Below are positions 44,310 through 52,002 of a DNA stretch of 52,002 nucleotides, one piece after another. The translations under genes were made by a program, and so were the position numbers. The first letter of the stretch is position 1; the number at the start of each line of letters is the position of its first letter. Source of the stretch: Stutzerimonas stutzeri (GTDB lineage: Bacteria > Pseudomonadota > Gammaproteobacteria > Pseudomonadales > Pseudomonadaceae). The notes under the pieces are model-generated. The model was given only the letters and a program-made list of their open reading frames with translations, was not told the origin of the DNA and did not search any database. The stretch is from NCBI RefSeq assembly GCF_024448895.1, contig NZ_JAMOIC010000028.1:1-52002 (forward strand), given 5' to 3'.

Positions 44310-46310
44310 ATGTCCCTGCCTCAGCACCACCTCGAACTGCTTTCCCCTGCTCGGGACACGTCCATCGCACGTGAGGCCATCCTGCATGGCGCCGATGCGG
44401 TGTACATCGGCGGGCCGAGTTTCGGGGCGCGGCACAACGCCGAAAACAGCGTGGCGGACATAGCGGAGCTGGTGAAATTCGCCCACCTGTTCCATGCGCG
44501 CGTGTTCGTCACCATCAACACCATCCTGCATGACGACGAGCTGGAAGCCGCGCGGGCGCTGATCTGGCAGCTGTACGAGATCGGTGTCGATGCGCTGATC
44601 GTGCAGGACATGGGCGTGATGGAAATGGACATCCCGCCGATCGAACTGCACGCCAGCACCCAGACCGACATCCGCACGCTGGAGCGCGCCAAGTTCCTCG
44701 ACAAGGCCGGTTTCTCTCAGCTGGTACTGGCTCGCGAGCTGAACCTGCAGGAAATCCGCGCGATCAGTGATGCGACCGATGCGGCCATCGAGTTCTTCAT
44801 CCACGGCGCTCTGTGCGTGGCGTTTTCTGGCCAGTGCAATATTTCCCATGCGCAAAACGGGCGCAGCGCCAACCGTGGCGACTGCTCGCAGGCGTGCCGC
44901 CTGCCCTACACGCTCAAGGACGACCAGGGACGCGTGGTCGCTTTTGACAAGCATCTGCTGTCGATGAAGGACAACAACCAGAGCGCCAACCTGCGCGCGC
45001 TGGTCGATGCCGGCGTGCGCTCGTTCAAGATCGAGGGGCGCTACAAGGATGTGAGCTACGTGAAGAACATCACCGCTTACTACCGTCAGCGACTCGATGA
45101 AATCCTCGAAGACCGCCCTGACCTGGCGCGCGCGTCCAGTGGCCGCATTGATCACTTCTTCGTGCCGGACCCGGACAAGACCTTTCACCGCGGTAGCACC
45201 GACTACTTCGTCACTGACCGCAAGATCGACATCGGCGCCTTCGACTCACCGACCTTCACCGGCCTGGCCGTCGGCGAAGTACTAAAGGTCAGCAAGCACG
45301 ACCTCACTGTGCAGACCCGCGAGCCGCTGTCCAACGGCGATGGCTTGAACGTGCTGATCAAGCGCGAGGTGGTGGGTTTCCGCGCCAGCGTGGTCGAGCC
45401 GCTGAGGCAGTTCGAAGAGGACGGTCAATCGTTCTGGCAATACCGCGTCGAACCCAACGAAATGCCCGCGGCGATGCATCAGGTGCGGCCAAACCATCCG
45501 CTCAATCGCAACCTGGACCACAACTGGCAGAACGCGCTGCTCAAGACATCCGCCGAGCGCCGCATCGGTGTGCGCTGGCTGGCCAAACTGCGCGCCGACG
45601 AGCTGGAACTGCACGTCACCAGCGAAGAAGGCGCCTACGCTACCGTCTCGCTGGCCGGTCCTTTTGGCGAAGCGAAAAAGCCGGAGCAGGTGCCCGGTCA
45701 GATCGCCAATCTGCTGAGCCAGCTGGGCACCACGATCTACCACGCCGAAGAAGTGGACGTGGATGCGCCGCAGGCCTTCTTCATCCCCAACTCGCAACTC
45801 AAAGCCTTGCGCCGTGAAGCTATCGAGGCGCTGACCGAAGCCCGCGAAGCGATTCGGCCGCTGGGCAGCCGTAAAGCGGTCAGCGTACCGCCGCCGGTCT
45901 ATCCCGAATCGCACCTCTCCTTCCTCGCCAACGTCTACAACGAGAAAGCACGCGCCTTCTACCACCGTTACGGCGTGCAACTGATCGATGCGGCCTACGA
46001 GGCTCACGAGGAAACCGGCGAAGTACCGGTAATGATCACCAAGCACTGCCTGCGCTTCTCGTTCAATTTGTGCCCAAAACAGGCCAAGGGCGTCACCGGC
46101 GTCCGCACCAACGTCGCGCCGATGCAGCTGGTGCACGGTGACGAGGTGCTGACCCTGAAGTTCGACTGCAAACCCTGCGAGATGCATGTGATCGGCAAGA
46201 TCAAGGGCAACATCCTCAACTTGCCGCAGCCGGGTAGCGCCAGCAGCGTGGTCGGCCACATCACCCCGGCCGATCTGATGAAGACCATCCGCAGCAAGCC
46301 GCACGCCTGA
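44310..46310 (+). CDS. rlhA: 23S rRNA 5-hydroxycytidine C2501 synthase
   Basis: 666 aa from the ATG at 44310 (MSLPQHHLELLSPARD); a longer frame from 44226 adds residues unlike the family. It is a U32 peptidase-family protein whose length and C-terminal domain match E. coli RlhA (YdcP, about 650-670 aa) and not the shorter TrhP (about 450 aa). Shared stretches include LHGADAVYIGGPSFGARHNA, FFIHGALCVAFSGQCNISHA, RSANRGDCSQACRLPYTLKD and FDCKPCEMHVIGKIK. RlhA hydroxylates C2501 in the ribosomal peptidyl transferase region; in E. coli this modification is iron-dependent and linked to prephenate. The gene diverges from a Fur-boxed siderophore receptor, and a pheC-like gene follows it. Confidence 0.93.
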   Translation: MSLPQHHLELLSPARDTSIAREAILHGADAVYIGGPSFGARHNAENSVADIAELVKFAHLFHARVFVTINTILHDDELEAARALIWQLYEIGVDALIVQDMGVMEMDIPPIELHASTQTDIRTLERAKFLDKAGFSQLVLARELNLQEIRAISDATDAAIEFFIHGALCVAFSGQCNISHAQNGRSANRGDCSQACRLPYTLKDDQGRVVAFDKHLLSMKDNNQSANLRALVDAGVRSFKIEGRYKDVSYVKNITAYYRQRLDEILEDRPDLARASSGRIDHFFVPDPDKTFHRGSTDYFVTDRKIDIGAFDSPTFTGLAVGEVLKVSKHDLTVQTREPLSNGDGLNVLIKREVVGFRASVVEPLRQFEEDGQSFWQYRVEPNEMPAAMHQVRPNHPLNRNLDHNWQNALLKTSAERRIGVRWLAKLRADELELHVTSEEGAYATVSLAGPFGEAKKPEQVPGQIANLLSQLGTTIYHAEEVDVDAPQAFFIPNSQLKALRREAIEALTEAREAIRPLGSRKAVSVPPPVYPESHLSFLANVYNEKARAFYHRYGVQLIDAAYEAHEETGEVPVMITKHCLRFSFNLCPKQAKGVTGVRTNVAPMQLVHGDEVLTLKFDCKPCEMHVIGKIKGNILNLPQPGSASSVVGHITPADLMKTIRSKPHA

Positions 46311-46448
46311 TTCCTTGGCAGCCTCTTACTGGGTGATGGTGGATAGAGCGGTCGAATAAATTCGACCCTACGCTTTCATTAGCCACCGCGTTAGAACCGG
46401 CCGAATGAGTGGGCCTTACGATGTCTTGTAGGGCTGAACTTGTTCGGC
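46202..46448 (+). repeat. Tandem duplication, copy 1 (rlhA tail plus REP pair)
   Basis: Covers the last 36 codons of rlhA and the following 138 bases. The same sequence recurs at a fixed offset of 273 bp. The intergenic part carries GGTCGAATAAATTCGACC (46350-46367) and, in opposite orientation, GTAGGGCTGAACTTGTTCGG (46428-46447), each a hairpin and together a REP pair. Confidence 0.9.
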
Positions 46449-46474
46449 AGCGGTTGCGCAGCGGCGCGACTCTG

Positions 46475-46583
46475 CAAGGGCAACATCCTCAACCTGCCCC
46501 AGCCGGGTAGCGCCAGCAGCGTGGTCGGACACATCACCCCGGCCGATCTGATGAAGACCATCCGCAGCAAGCCGCACGCCTGA
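46475..46583 (+). pseudogene. Duplicated 3' fragment of rlhA
   Basis: The reading frame of copy 2 still encodes NILNLPQPGSASSVVGHITP followed by ADLMKTIRSKPHA and the same TGA stop as rlhA, with mostly silent differences. It has no start codon or upstream signals, so it cannot be translated on its own. The rest of the 46311-46866 gap carries only the REP pairs and the pheC upstream region. Confidence 0.8.
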
Positions 46584-46722
46584 TTCCTTGGTAGCCTCTT
46601 ACTGGGTGATGCGGATAGAGCGGTCGAATAAATTCGACCCTACGGATTTCATTAGTGACCGCGTTTGAACCGGCCGAATGAGTGGGCCTAACGATGTCTT
46701 GTAGGGCCGAACTTGTTCGGCC
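46475..46722 (+). repeat. Tandem duplication, copy 2 (rlhA tail plus REP pair)
   Basis: Second copy, offset 273 bp from copy 1, with about ten substitutions and two compensating one-base indels. It repeats the REP hairpins at 46622-46639 and 46701-46722; the latter has perfect GCCGAA/TTCGGC arms, better than in copy 1. Confidence 0.9.
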
Positions 46723-46866
46723 AAGGTCGCGTGGCGGGACGGCGCGGTGAGTACGCAAATTTCTTGTGAGCCCATGCTCCCATCCGGTAGCTTCTCGGTA
46801 CCCGCATCTGCCGGGCCAGAACAATAACCGCGGCCTTCTCAGCCGCGCCCTTGCAAGGAAATACCC

Positions 46867-47646
46867 ATGAGATCTCTGATTGCGGCTGGCATCCTGCTGG
46901 CCAGCGGCGCGACGTTCGCCGCGCCCTCCTCTTCGCTGCTCGATGACGTCCAGCAGCGGGGGACGCTGAAGGTCTGCACCACCGGCGACTACAAGCCCTA
47001 CACCTTCCTGCGCGACGACAAGGCCTACGAAGGCATCGACATCGCGCTGGCTGAATCGCTGGCCAAGACGCTTGGCGTAAAGGTCGAATGGGTGCCGACG
47101 ACCTGGAAGACGCTGATGCCGGACTTCTTGGCGGGCAACTGCGACATGGGCGTAGGCGGGATCTCGATTTCCCTCGAGCGGCAAAAAAAGGCCTTCTTCA
47201 GCGACCCGATCACCGTTGACGGCAAGATTCCCTTTGTCCGCTGCGACGAAGTCGAGAAATACGAAACCATCGAGCAGCTCAACCAGCCCTCGGTTCGCCT
47301 GATCGAGCCACCGGGAGGCACCAACGAAGCCTTCGTACACCGTGAGTTGCCGAAGGCGCAGCTGGAGCTCTTCCACGACAACACCGTGATCTTCAAATCC
47401 GTTGCCGAGAACAAGGCCGATGTGATGATCACGGATGCATCCGAGGCGATGTATCAGCAGCGCAACTACCCGACCCTGTGCGCGGTCAACCCCGACAAGC
47501 CTCTGCAGTACAGCGAGAAGGCCTTTCTCCTCCCCCGGGACGATGTCGCGTTTAAGGCGTATGTGGATCAGTGGCTGCATCTCACCAAGGCAACCGGAGA
47601 ATATCAGCGTATCGCCGACACCTGGCTGGCCAAGCCTGGCTCCTGA
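46867..47646 (+). CDS. pheC: Periplasmic cyclohexadienyl dehydratase (PheC-like)
   Basis: 259 aa with a signal peptide (MRSLIAAGILLASGATFA, cleavage near residue 18) and a type II periplasmic-binding-protein fold. It resembles P. aeruginosa PheC throughout: VCTTGDYKPYTFL, GGISISLERQKKAFFSDPIT, PSVRLIEPPGGTNEAF, ADVMITDASEAM, and EKAFLLPRDD. PheC is a binding-protein relative that became an enzyme, turning prephenate into phenylpyruvate (and arogenate into phenylalanine) in the periplasm. AAGGAA precedes the start. No ABC transporter genes are adjacent, as expected for an enzyme rather than a transport component. A plain amino acid-binding protein is the alternative. Confidence 0.88.
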   Translation: MRSLIAAGILLASGATFAAPSSSLLDDVQQRGTLKVCTTGDYKPYTFLRDDKAYEGIDIALAESLAKTLGVKVEWVPTTWKTLMPDFLAGNCDMGVGGISISLERQKKAFFSDPITVDGKIPFVRCDEVEKYETIEQLNQPSVRLIEPPGGTNEAFVHRELPKAQLELFHDNTVIFKSVAENKADVMITDASEAMYQQRNYPTLCAVNPDKPLQYSEKAFLLPRDDVAFKAYVDQWLHLTKATGEYQRIADTWLAKPGS

Positions 47647-47679
47647 CGGCATCGGTTCAGGCAGGTAGACATCTCGTCC

Positions 47680-47705
47680 TGCGAGCGGCTGCCCAGCCGC
47701 TCGCA
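47680..47705 (+). terminator. Hairpin after pheC
   Basis: A 12-bp perfect stem, TGCGAGCGGCTG / CAGCCGCTCGCA, separated by two bases (effective loop GCCC). There is no T-run. It lies 34 bases after the pheC stop. Confidence 0.65.
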
Positions 47706-47907
47706 GAATCGATCTCTGCTTTGGCGCGCGAGGCGCAATGAGTCGTCAGCGAGAGTGGGTGCCCGCAGTACACGCAAGCCAGGATCGCTGACTCCTATCC
47801 GTTTCGCTTGTTGAGAAAACTTAATGGCGATACGACACTCTTACTGGCACCGTGCCCACCGCATTGAGTACAGGACTACGAGTTCCGCCATGAGACAAGG
47901 ATCGAAC

Positions 47908-48327
47908 ATGCTCCAGAAGCCTGCCAGTTGGTCAGCCGCCTTGCTGTTGATGGCTGTCCTCGCCGGGTGTACGAGCCAGCCACCCAGAACGCCCACTTCA
48001 TCGCAGCCGGAGAAGACGCCCGCCCCAACCAGCGAACTGCTGGGCTCGGGAAAGGCCTCGTACTACGGCAGCCAGCATCACAACAAGCTGACCGCTAACG
48101 GCGAGCGCTTCGACCAGAACTCACTGACAGCGGCGCACCGCACCCTACCGTTCGGTAGCAAAGTCCGGGTGACCAACACCCGTACCGGTAAAAGCGTGGT
48201 GGTGCGTATCAACGACCGCGGCCCGTTCGTCCGCGGACGGATCATCGATCTGTCGAAAGCCGCATTTCAGAGCATTGGCAGCACCCGTTCGGGCGTCATC
48301 CGCGTTCGACTGGAGCGGGTCGAATAG
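47908..48327 (+). CDS. Short RlpA-like (DPBB) lipoprotein
   Basis: 139 aa from the ATG at 47908, preceded by AAGGA; an in-frame ATG at 47890 lacks a binding site. A lipoprotein signal ends in lipobox LAGC (Cys21), a Pro/Ser/Thr linker follows to about residue 50, then the double-psi beta barrel: [40 protein letters not shown] and [20 protein letters not shown]. RlpA is a lytic transglycosylase that cuts stripped septal peptidoglycan. This protein has the Glu/Asp-type catalytic barrel but no C-terminal SPOR domain and is less than half the usual RlpA length, so it may not be septum-targeted. Confidence 0.88.
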   Translation: MLQKPASWSAALLLMAVLAGCTSQPPRTPTSSQPEKTPAPTSELLGSGKASYYGSQHHNKLTANGERFDQNSLTAAHRTLPFGSKVRVTNTRTGKSVVVRINDRGPFVRGRIIDLSKAAFQSIGSTRSGVIRVRLERVE

Positions 48328-48522
48328 CTTTTTTGCTATCCGACCTGATCGTGCCGCAAAGCCGGTAGCGGTTTCTTGATAGGTAAAGCCGAGAGCGATC
48401 GGTAAGTGCATTGGGGGCCTTGCCCTGCTGACCACTTTTTCATGACTGAATGAGCGGCCTGTTGCCCAACGCGTATAGACGAAAGCTATCGCCGCGATTG
48501 TTTGTTTTCAGACCCTGATCGC

Positions 48523-48549
48523 TCAAGCCTGGGGGACTGGCGCCGATAG
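48523..48549 (+). promoter_or_regulatory. Sigma-28 (FliA)-like promoter of the BdlA-like gene
   Basis: TCAA (48523-48526), exactly 15 bases, then GCCGATAG (48542-48549). It matches the FliA consensus spacing and 7 of 8 positions of its -10. The predicted start of transcription is about 28 bases before the ATG. Confidence 0.65.
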
Positions 48550-48583
48550 CAAGGGACGTCATCCAACTCGCTTCGGTGCAATC

Positions 48584-49897
48584 ATGTTCAACGGCCGTCT
48601 CAAAGAACAACTCCAAGAGCAAAGCGCGGAACTGTCTCCGCTACGCCAACTGCACGATCACATGGCGGCCACCATGCTGGCTCTCACGCTGGACCCGGAA
48701 TTCCGAATGGTCTCGCTAAACGAGAAGTTCGCCCAGACGCTTGGCTACCGGGTCGAACAGTTGCAGAACCGCCCGATGGCAGAGATCGTTCCGGCCTACG
48801 TCAAGAACCTCCCGTGCTTCCACAATTTCCGCGCGGCGGTTTCTCAGCGCAAGCCGGTTAATGATGACTACCGTTTTCTGCATGTCGACGGCAGCCTGAA
48901 GTGGGTTCACGTGGACTGGTATCCGGTCATCAATGACCGTGGCGAGCTGGCCGAGATCCGAGGGTTCGGCCGCGAGATTACCAAAGACCTGCAGTTGTCG
49001 AAGGAGAACGAAGCCTTCATCACCGCCCTGCTCCGCTCTACGGCGGTGATCCAGTTCAACCTCGATGGCAAGATCGTGACCGCCAACGAGCAATTCCTGC
49101 AGGCGACGGGGTATTCGCTGAATCAGATCGTGGGTAAACACCACAGCATCTTCTGCACACCAGCTGACGCCGCTTCCTCGCAATACCAGCAATTCTGGCA
49201 AACCCTCAACCGTGGCGAGTTCGTTGCGGACCGCTTCAAACGCGTGGACAGCCACGGCCGCGACCTGTGGCTGGAGGCGACCTACAACCCGGTTTACGAT
49301 CCTGAAGGCAAGCTTTGCAAGGTGGTCAAGTTCGCCAGCGTCGTCACCGATCAGGTCGCACGAGAGGAGGAAGTCCGCGAGGCCGCCAGCATTGCCTATG
49401 ACATTTCGCGACATACCGACACCGCAGCCATGCGCGGCGCCAGTGTCGTCAAGGACACCGTTGCGACCATGCAGCGCATCGCCGCTGAAGTTGAATCGGC
49501 CACCCAGGGTATCGAAGCGCTCGGCCAGCAATCGCACCTGATCAGCTCCATCGTGCAGACCATCGGCGGCATCGCTGCGCAGACCAATCTGCTTGCGCTG
49601 AACGCAGCTATCGAAGCAGCGCGCGCGGGTGAGCAGGGTCGAGGTTTTGCCGTCGTGGCCGATGAGGTCCGGCAACTGGCCGGTCGCACCAGCGCCGCCA
49701 CTGAAGAAATCGTCGCGGTCGTGCAGAAAAATCAGACACTGGTTGACGAAGCAGTAAGGGAGATGGCCAACAGCCGTGAGCAAGCCTCGCAGGGCCTGGC
49801 ACTGGCCAATCAGGCAGGTGAGGTGATCGTCGAGATTCAGGACGGCGCCAAGCAGGTCGTCAGCGCCGTCGGCCGCTTCGCCAACGAACTCAAGTAA
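48584..49897 (+). CDS. Cytoplasmic PAS-PAS chemoreceptor (BdlA-like)
   Basis: 437 aa with no transmembrane helix. PAS domain 1 spans about residues 28-130 ([40 protein letters not shown]), PAS domain 2 about 148-260 ([53 protein letters not shown]), and a methyl-accepting signalling domain 265-437 with [20 protein letters not shown]. The same order and near-identical PAS signature occur in P. aeruginosa BdlA (417 aa), which controls biofilm dispersion. PAS 2 is of the haem/FAD-capable kind, but its cofactor is not readable. The sigma-28-like promoter links it to the motility regulon. Confidence 0.92.
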   Translation: MFNGRLKEQLQEQSAELSPLRQLHDHMAATMLALTLDPEFRMVSLNEKFAQTLGYRVEQLQNRPMAEIVPAYVKNLPCFHNFRAAVSQRKPVNDDYRFLHVDGSLKWVHVDWYPVINDRGELAEIRGFGREITKDLQLSKENEAFITALLRSTAVIQFNLDGKIVTANEQFLQATGYSLNQIVGKHHSIFCTPADAASSQYQQFWQTLNRGEFVADRFKRVDSHGRDLWLEATYNPVYDPEGKLCKVVKFASVVTDQVAREEEVREAASIAYDISRHTDTAAMRGASVVKDTVATMQRIAAEVESATQGIEALGQQSHLISSIVQTIGGIAAQTNLLALNAAIEAARAGEQGRGFAVVADEVRQLAGRTSAATEEIVAVVQKNQTLVDEAVREMANSREQASQGLALANQAGEVIVEIQDGAKQVVSAVGRFANELK

Positions 49898-49914
49898 CGC
49901 GGGTGGTTCACCAC

Positions 49915-49935
49915 GGCGGAGCGATTCGCTCCGCC
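49915..49935. terminator. Bidirectional hairpin between convergent genes
   Basis: Perfect 9-bp stem GGCGGAGCG / CGCTCCGCC around ATT, in the 42-bp gap between the chemoreceptor and the exporter. No T-run. Confidence 0.7.
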
Positions 49936-49939
49936 GCTA

Positions 49940-51130
49940 TCACGCTGCCGCGCTGTCCATCGGCCGGGCAAACCGGTACGTGGCGAAACAGCACAACAGC
50001 ACGCCACCGACAGCCAGCAATCCCCCGACAATGCCCACATTGCTCAGGCCTAACTGCTGAGTTACCAGGCTACCCAGTAGCGCTCCGCCACCGATGCCGA
50101 TGTTGTAGATGCCCGAGAACATTGCCATGGCGACGTCGGTCGCGTCGGAGGCCAGATTCAGCACCTTGGTTTGCAGCGCCAGGCCGAAGCACATCCCGGC
50201 AATACCCCAGACCACCACCAGCGCGCCCAGCAGCGAACTGTCGCGTGCTGCCGGAAGCAACAGCAGCAGGCAGGTCGCCATGGCCGAGATCGCCGCGATC
50301 ATGAAGCCCTTCGGATAACGCCCGCTGTAGCGGCTGAACAGGAAGGAGCCGAGGATGCCCGCCCCGCCGAACAGCAGCAGCAACACGGTCGTCATGTCCC
50401 CGCTCAGGTGCGCAATGGTCTGCGCGAAAGGCTCGATGTAGGTGTACGCCGTGAACTGCGCGGTGATCACCAGCGCAGTGAGCACATAGGTCGCGACCAA
50501 CGCCGGTCGCTTGAACAGCACCGGCAGGCTGCGCAGCGAGCCGGAATTCTGGCTTGGCAGCAGTGGCAGTGTCCGGGCGAGCACCAGCACCACCAGCGCC
50601 GCGATCCCGGCAATCGACAGGAAGGTCGTGCGCCAGCCCAGCGCCTCTCCCACTACGCGACCCAGCGGAATACCCAGCACCATGGCCAGTGCGCTGCCGG
50701 TAGCCAGCAGTCCCAGCGCCTGCGCCTGCTTGCCAGCCGGTGCCACGCGCACAGCCAGCGAGGCGGTAATCGACCAGAACACCGCATGGGACAGCGCGAT
50801 GCCGATGCGGCTGATCATCAGCATGCCAAAGCTTGACGCCACGCTGGACACCAGATGGCTGCCGACGAACACGACGAAGACGAACATCAGCAAGGTGCGA
50901 CGCTCGATGTTGCGCGTCATCAGCATCATCGGCAGCGACATGAGGGCCACCACCCAGGCGTAGATGGTCAGCATCAAGCCGACCTGAGACGGCGGCATGT
51001 CGAACGAACGGCCGATGTCGCTTAGTAAGGCGACCGGGACGAACTCGGTAGTGTTGAAAATGAAAGCGGCCAGGGCCAGCGCGATAACGCTGAGCCAACT
51101 CCCGCCGTGGGAGCTTTGCGATTCGGTCAT
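49940..51130 (-). CDS. SotB-type MFS sugar/drug exporter
   Basis: 396 aa from the ATG at 51130 ([12 protein letters not shown]); the upstream 36 residues of the longer frame are not family-like. Twelve transmembrane helices in the DHA1 (drug:H+ antiporter) layout: [20 protein letters not shown] in helix 1, [20 protein letters not shown] with the loop between helices 2 and 3, [20 protein letters not shown] and [20 protein letters not shown] in helix 5, matching SotB/YdeA. Those proteins export arabinose and isopropyl-thiogalactoside-like sugars. It is convergent with the BdlA-like gene; the start has only a weak ribosome binding site. Confidence 0.88.
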   Translation of the reverse strand: MTESQSSHGGSWLSVIALALAAFIFNTTEFVPVALLSDIGRSFDMPPSQVGLMLTIYAWVVALMSLPMMLMTRNIERRTLLMFVFVVFVGSHLVSSVASSFGMLMISRIGIALSHAVFWSITASLAVRVAPAGKQAQALGLLATGSALAMVLGIPLGRVVGEALGWRTTFLSIAGIAALVVLVLARTLPLLPSQNSGSLRSLPVLFKRPALVATYVLTALVITAQFTAYTYIEPFAQTIAHLSGDMTTVLLLLFGGAGILGSFLFSRYSGRYPKGFMIAAISAMATCLLLLLPAARDSSLLGALVVVWGIAGMCFGLALQTKVLNLASDATDVAMAMFSGIYNIGIGGGALLGSLVTQQLGLSNVGIVGGLLAVGGVLLCCFATYRFARPMDSAAA

Positions 51131-51329
51131 GTAGGCGATCTGAAAACTGCTGTTCACTCGGCAACCGCAACGCGCCAGGACGGCACAGTGCAGTGTGACG
51201 AAGAAGGTGTAAGGAATGGCTGTTCCCACACCCACCACAACGCAGATCGCCCGCGGCGCAGGTAATGCACGCGGGTGGCAGCGTAAGCGTTGGAGGTGCG
51301 AAGCGGGACAGCTGGAGCGGCGCGGATTC

Positions 51330-52002
51330 TACGCCTGCTGTAGGTCGCTGTCAGGCTTGAAAAGCATCTGGCGACCGGTGGAAGACCTGCATCGTCGCTG
51401 TAGCGAATTGCGCGAACCCGCGCGACATGGACAAGCCGCGGATCACGCTGTTGTAGGAGCCAGCTTGCTGGCGATCCACGCCTGCGCGGTGCCGAAAAGA
51501 TCGCCAGCAAGCTGGCTCCTACAGGGGATAACGCCAGCGAGGGCATTGAAGGCGCTGCGAGGTGCGGAATCCTGCGGTCGGTCGCTGTTAGGCCGAGCAG
51601 GCATCTGGCGATCGATGGCAGACCTGCATCGTCCCTATAAGCGAATTGCCCGAACCCGTAGGACATGGGCAAGCCGCCGATCACGCTGTTGTAGGAGCCA
51701 GCTTGCCGGCGATCCACGCCTCTACGGTGCCGAAAAGATCGCCAGCAAGCTGGCTCCTACAGGGGACAACGCCAGCGAGGGCATTGAAGGCGCTGCGAGG
51801 TGCGGAATCCTGCGGTCGATCGCTGTCGGGCCGAGAAGACATCTGGCGATCGATGGCAGACCTTCACCATACCTGTAGCGAACTGCCCGAATCCTTTCAA
51901 CATGGACAAGCCACGGATCACGCTGTTGTAGGAGCTAGCTTGCTGGCGATCCACGCCTTTGCGGTGCCGAAAAGATCGCCAGCAAGCTGGCTCCTACAGG
52001 GG
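51330..52002. repeat. Tandem array of 238-bp units carrying inverted REP pairs
   Basis: Three units (about 51330-51566, 51567-51803 and 51804 onward) repeat with a 237-238-bp period and extend past the window end. Each has a conserved 160-bp part and a REP pair at 51453-51522, 51691-51760 and 51928-51997. In unit 1 the pair's arms are a perfect 24-base inverted repeat (51453-51476 and 51499-51522) with a 22-base loop; each arm itself contains the small palindrome GCCAGC-TT-GCTGGC. Units 2 and 3 have single changes in the left arm. Minus-strand and plus-strand frames through here are not genes. The preceding 51131-51329 region holds only the exporter's upstream sequence. Confidence 0.9.

Noticed and set aside
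45282-46304. 340-codon minus-strand frame opposite rlhA
   Set aside because: It is a shadow of the strongly conserved rlhA coding sequence, with no start signals.
48328-48360. ATAGC-TTTTTT-GCTAT as a terminator for the RlpA-like gene
   Set aside because: The stem is only five weak pairs, includes the stop codon, and its T-run is in the loop rather than after the stem.
51154-51878. Long frames on both strands across the REP array
   Set aside because: They are translations of the repeat units (the same phrase, such as GASLLAIFSAPRRRGSPASW, recurs), not genes.
51330-52002. CRISPR array
   Set aside because: Units are about 238 bp, spacers are as conserved as the repeats, and the repeats are long inverted REP pairs; no cas genes are near.

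Overview
This 52 kb stretch of GC-rich bacterial DNA reads as chromosomal sequence from a Pseudomonadaceae species. The family-level call rests on a BdlA-like cytoplasmic chemoreceptor, an RlhA/PheC pair resembling E. coli and Pseudomonas aeruginosa proteins, DUF3649/PepSY/DUF3325 iron-uptake partners, and Pseudomonas-type REP elements. The Pseudomonas stutzeri group (Stutzerimonas) is my best guess, but that is inference. I see no tRNA, rRNA, CRISPR array, prophage or intact insertion sequence.

Layout. 0-6 kb: two small membrane proteins, an orphan curlin-repeat (amyloid-type) secreted protein, an EamA exporter and a BCCT osmolyte transporter, with three copies of a dispersed hairpin repeat. 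6-15 kb: a LysR regulator divergent from an AzoR-like flavoprotein, a lipoprotein, a dCache chemoreceptor with a sigma-28-like promoter, catalase-peroxidase KatG with a candidate OxyR site, an acetyltransferase and a DUF2846 lipoprotein. 15-26 kb: small stress and housekeeping genes, many as regulator/target pairs: SAM methyltransferase, SpoU-type RNA methyltransferase (TTG start), TetR/DUF2855, SnoaL-like protein, a duplicated PilJ-N domain protein, HxlR/PRISE-type reductase, cupin, Rrf2/FAD oxidoreductase, a DJ-1/PfpI protein, two very small genes (42 and 50 aa) and a CAP-domain protein. 26-33 kb: an iron module of response regulator, histidine kinase, Fur-boxed TonB receptor, then DUF3649-PepSY-DUF3325 with overlapping ends. 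33-41.5 kb: one giant gene for a cyclic beta-1,2-glucan synthase (2848 aa). 42-48 kb: a second Fur-boxed TonB receptor divergent from rlhA (23S rRNA cytidine hydroxylase), a tandem copy of the rlhA tail with REP elements, pheC and an RlpA-like lipoprotein. 48.5-52 kb: a BdlA-like chemoreceptor with a near-consensus sigma-28 promoter, a SotB-type exporter, and a 238-bp-period array carrying long inverted REP pairs that runs off the window.

Common threads are iron acquisition and iron/redox response (two TonB receptors, a two-component system, KatG, Rrf2 and FAD enzymes, iron-dependent RlhA), the envelope (periplasmic glucan, lipoproteins, amyloid-like protein) and motility signalling (two chemoreceptors under sigma-28-like promoters). 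Almost every convergent gene pair is separated by a strong hairpin, usually without a T-run. The least explained items are the orphan curlin-repeat protein, two sets of interlocked inverted repeats (24678-24715 and 41792-41840), the rlhA neighbourhood that combines iron and prephenate genes, and the terminal REP array.
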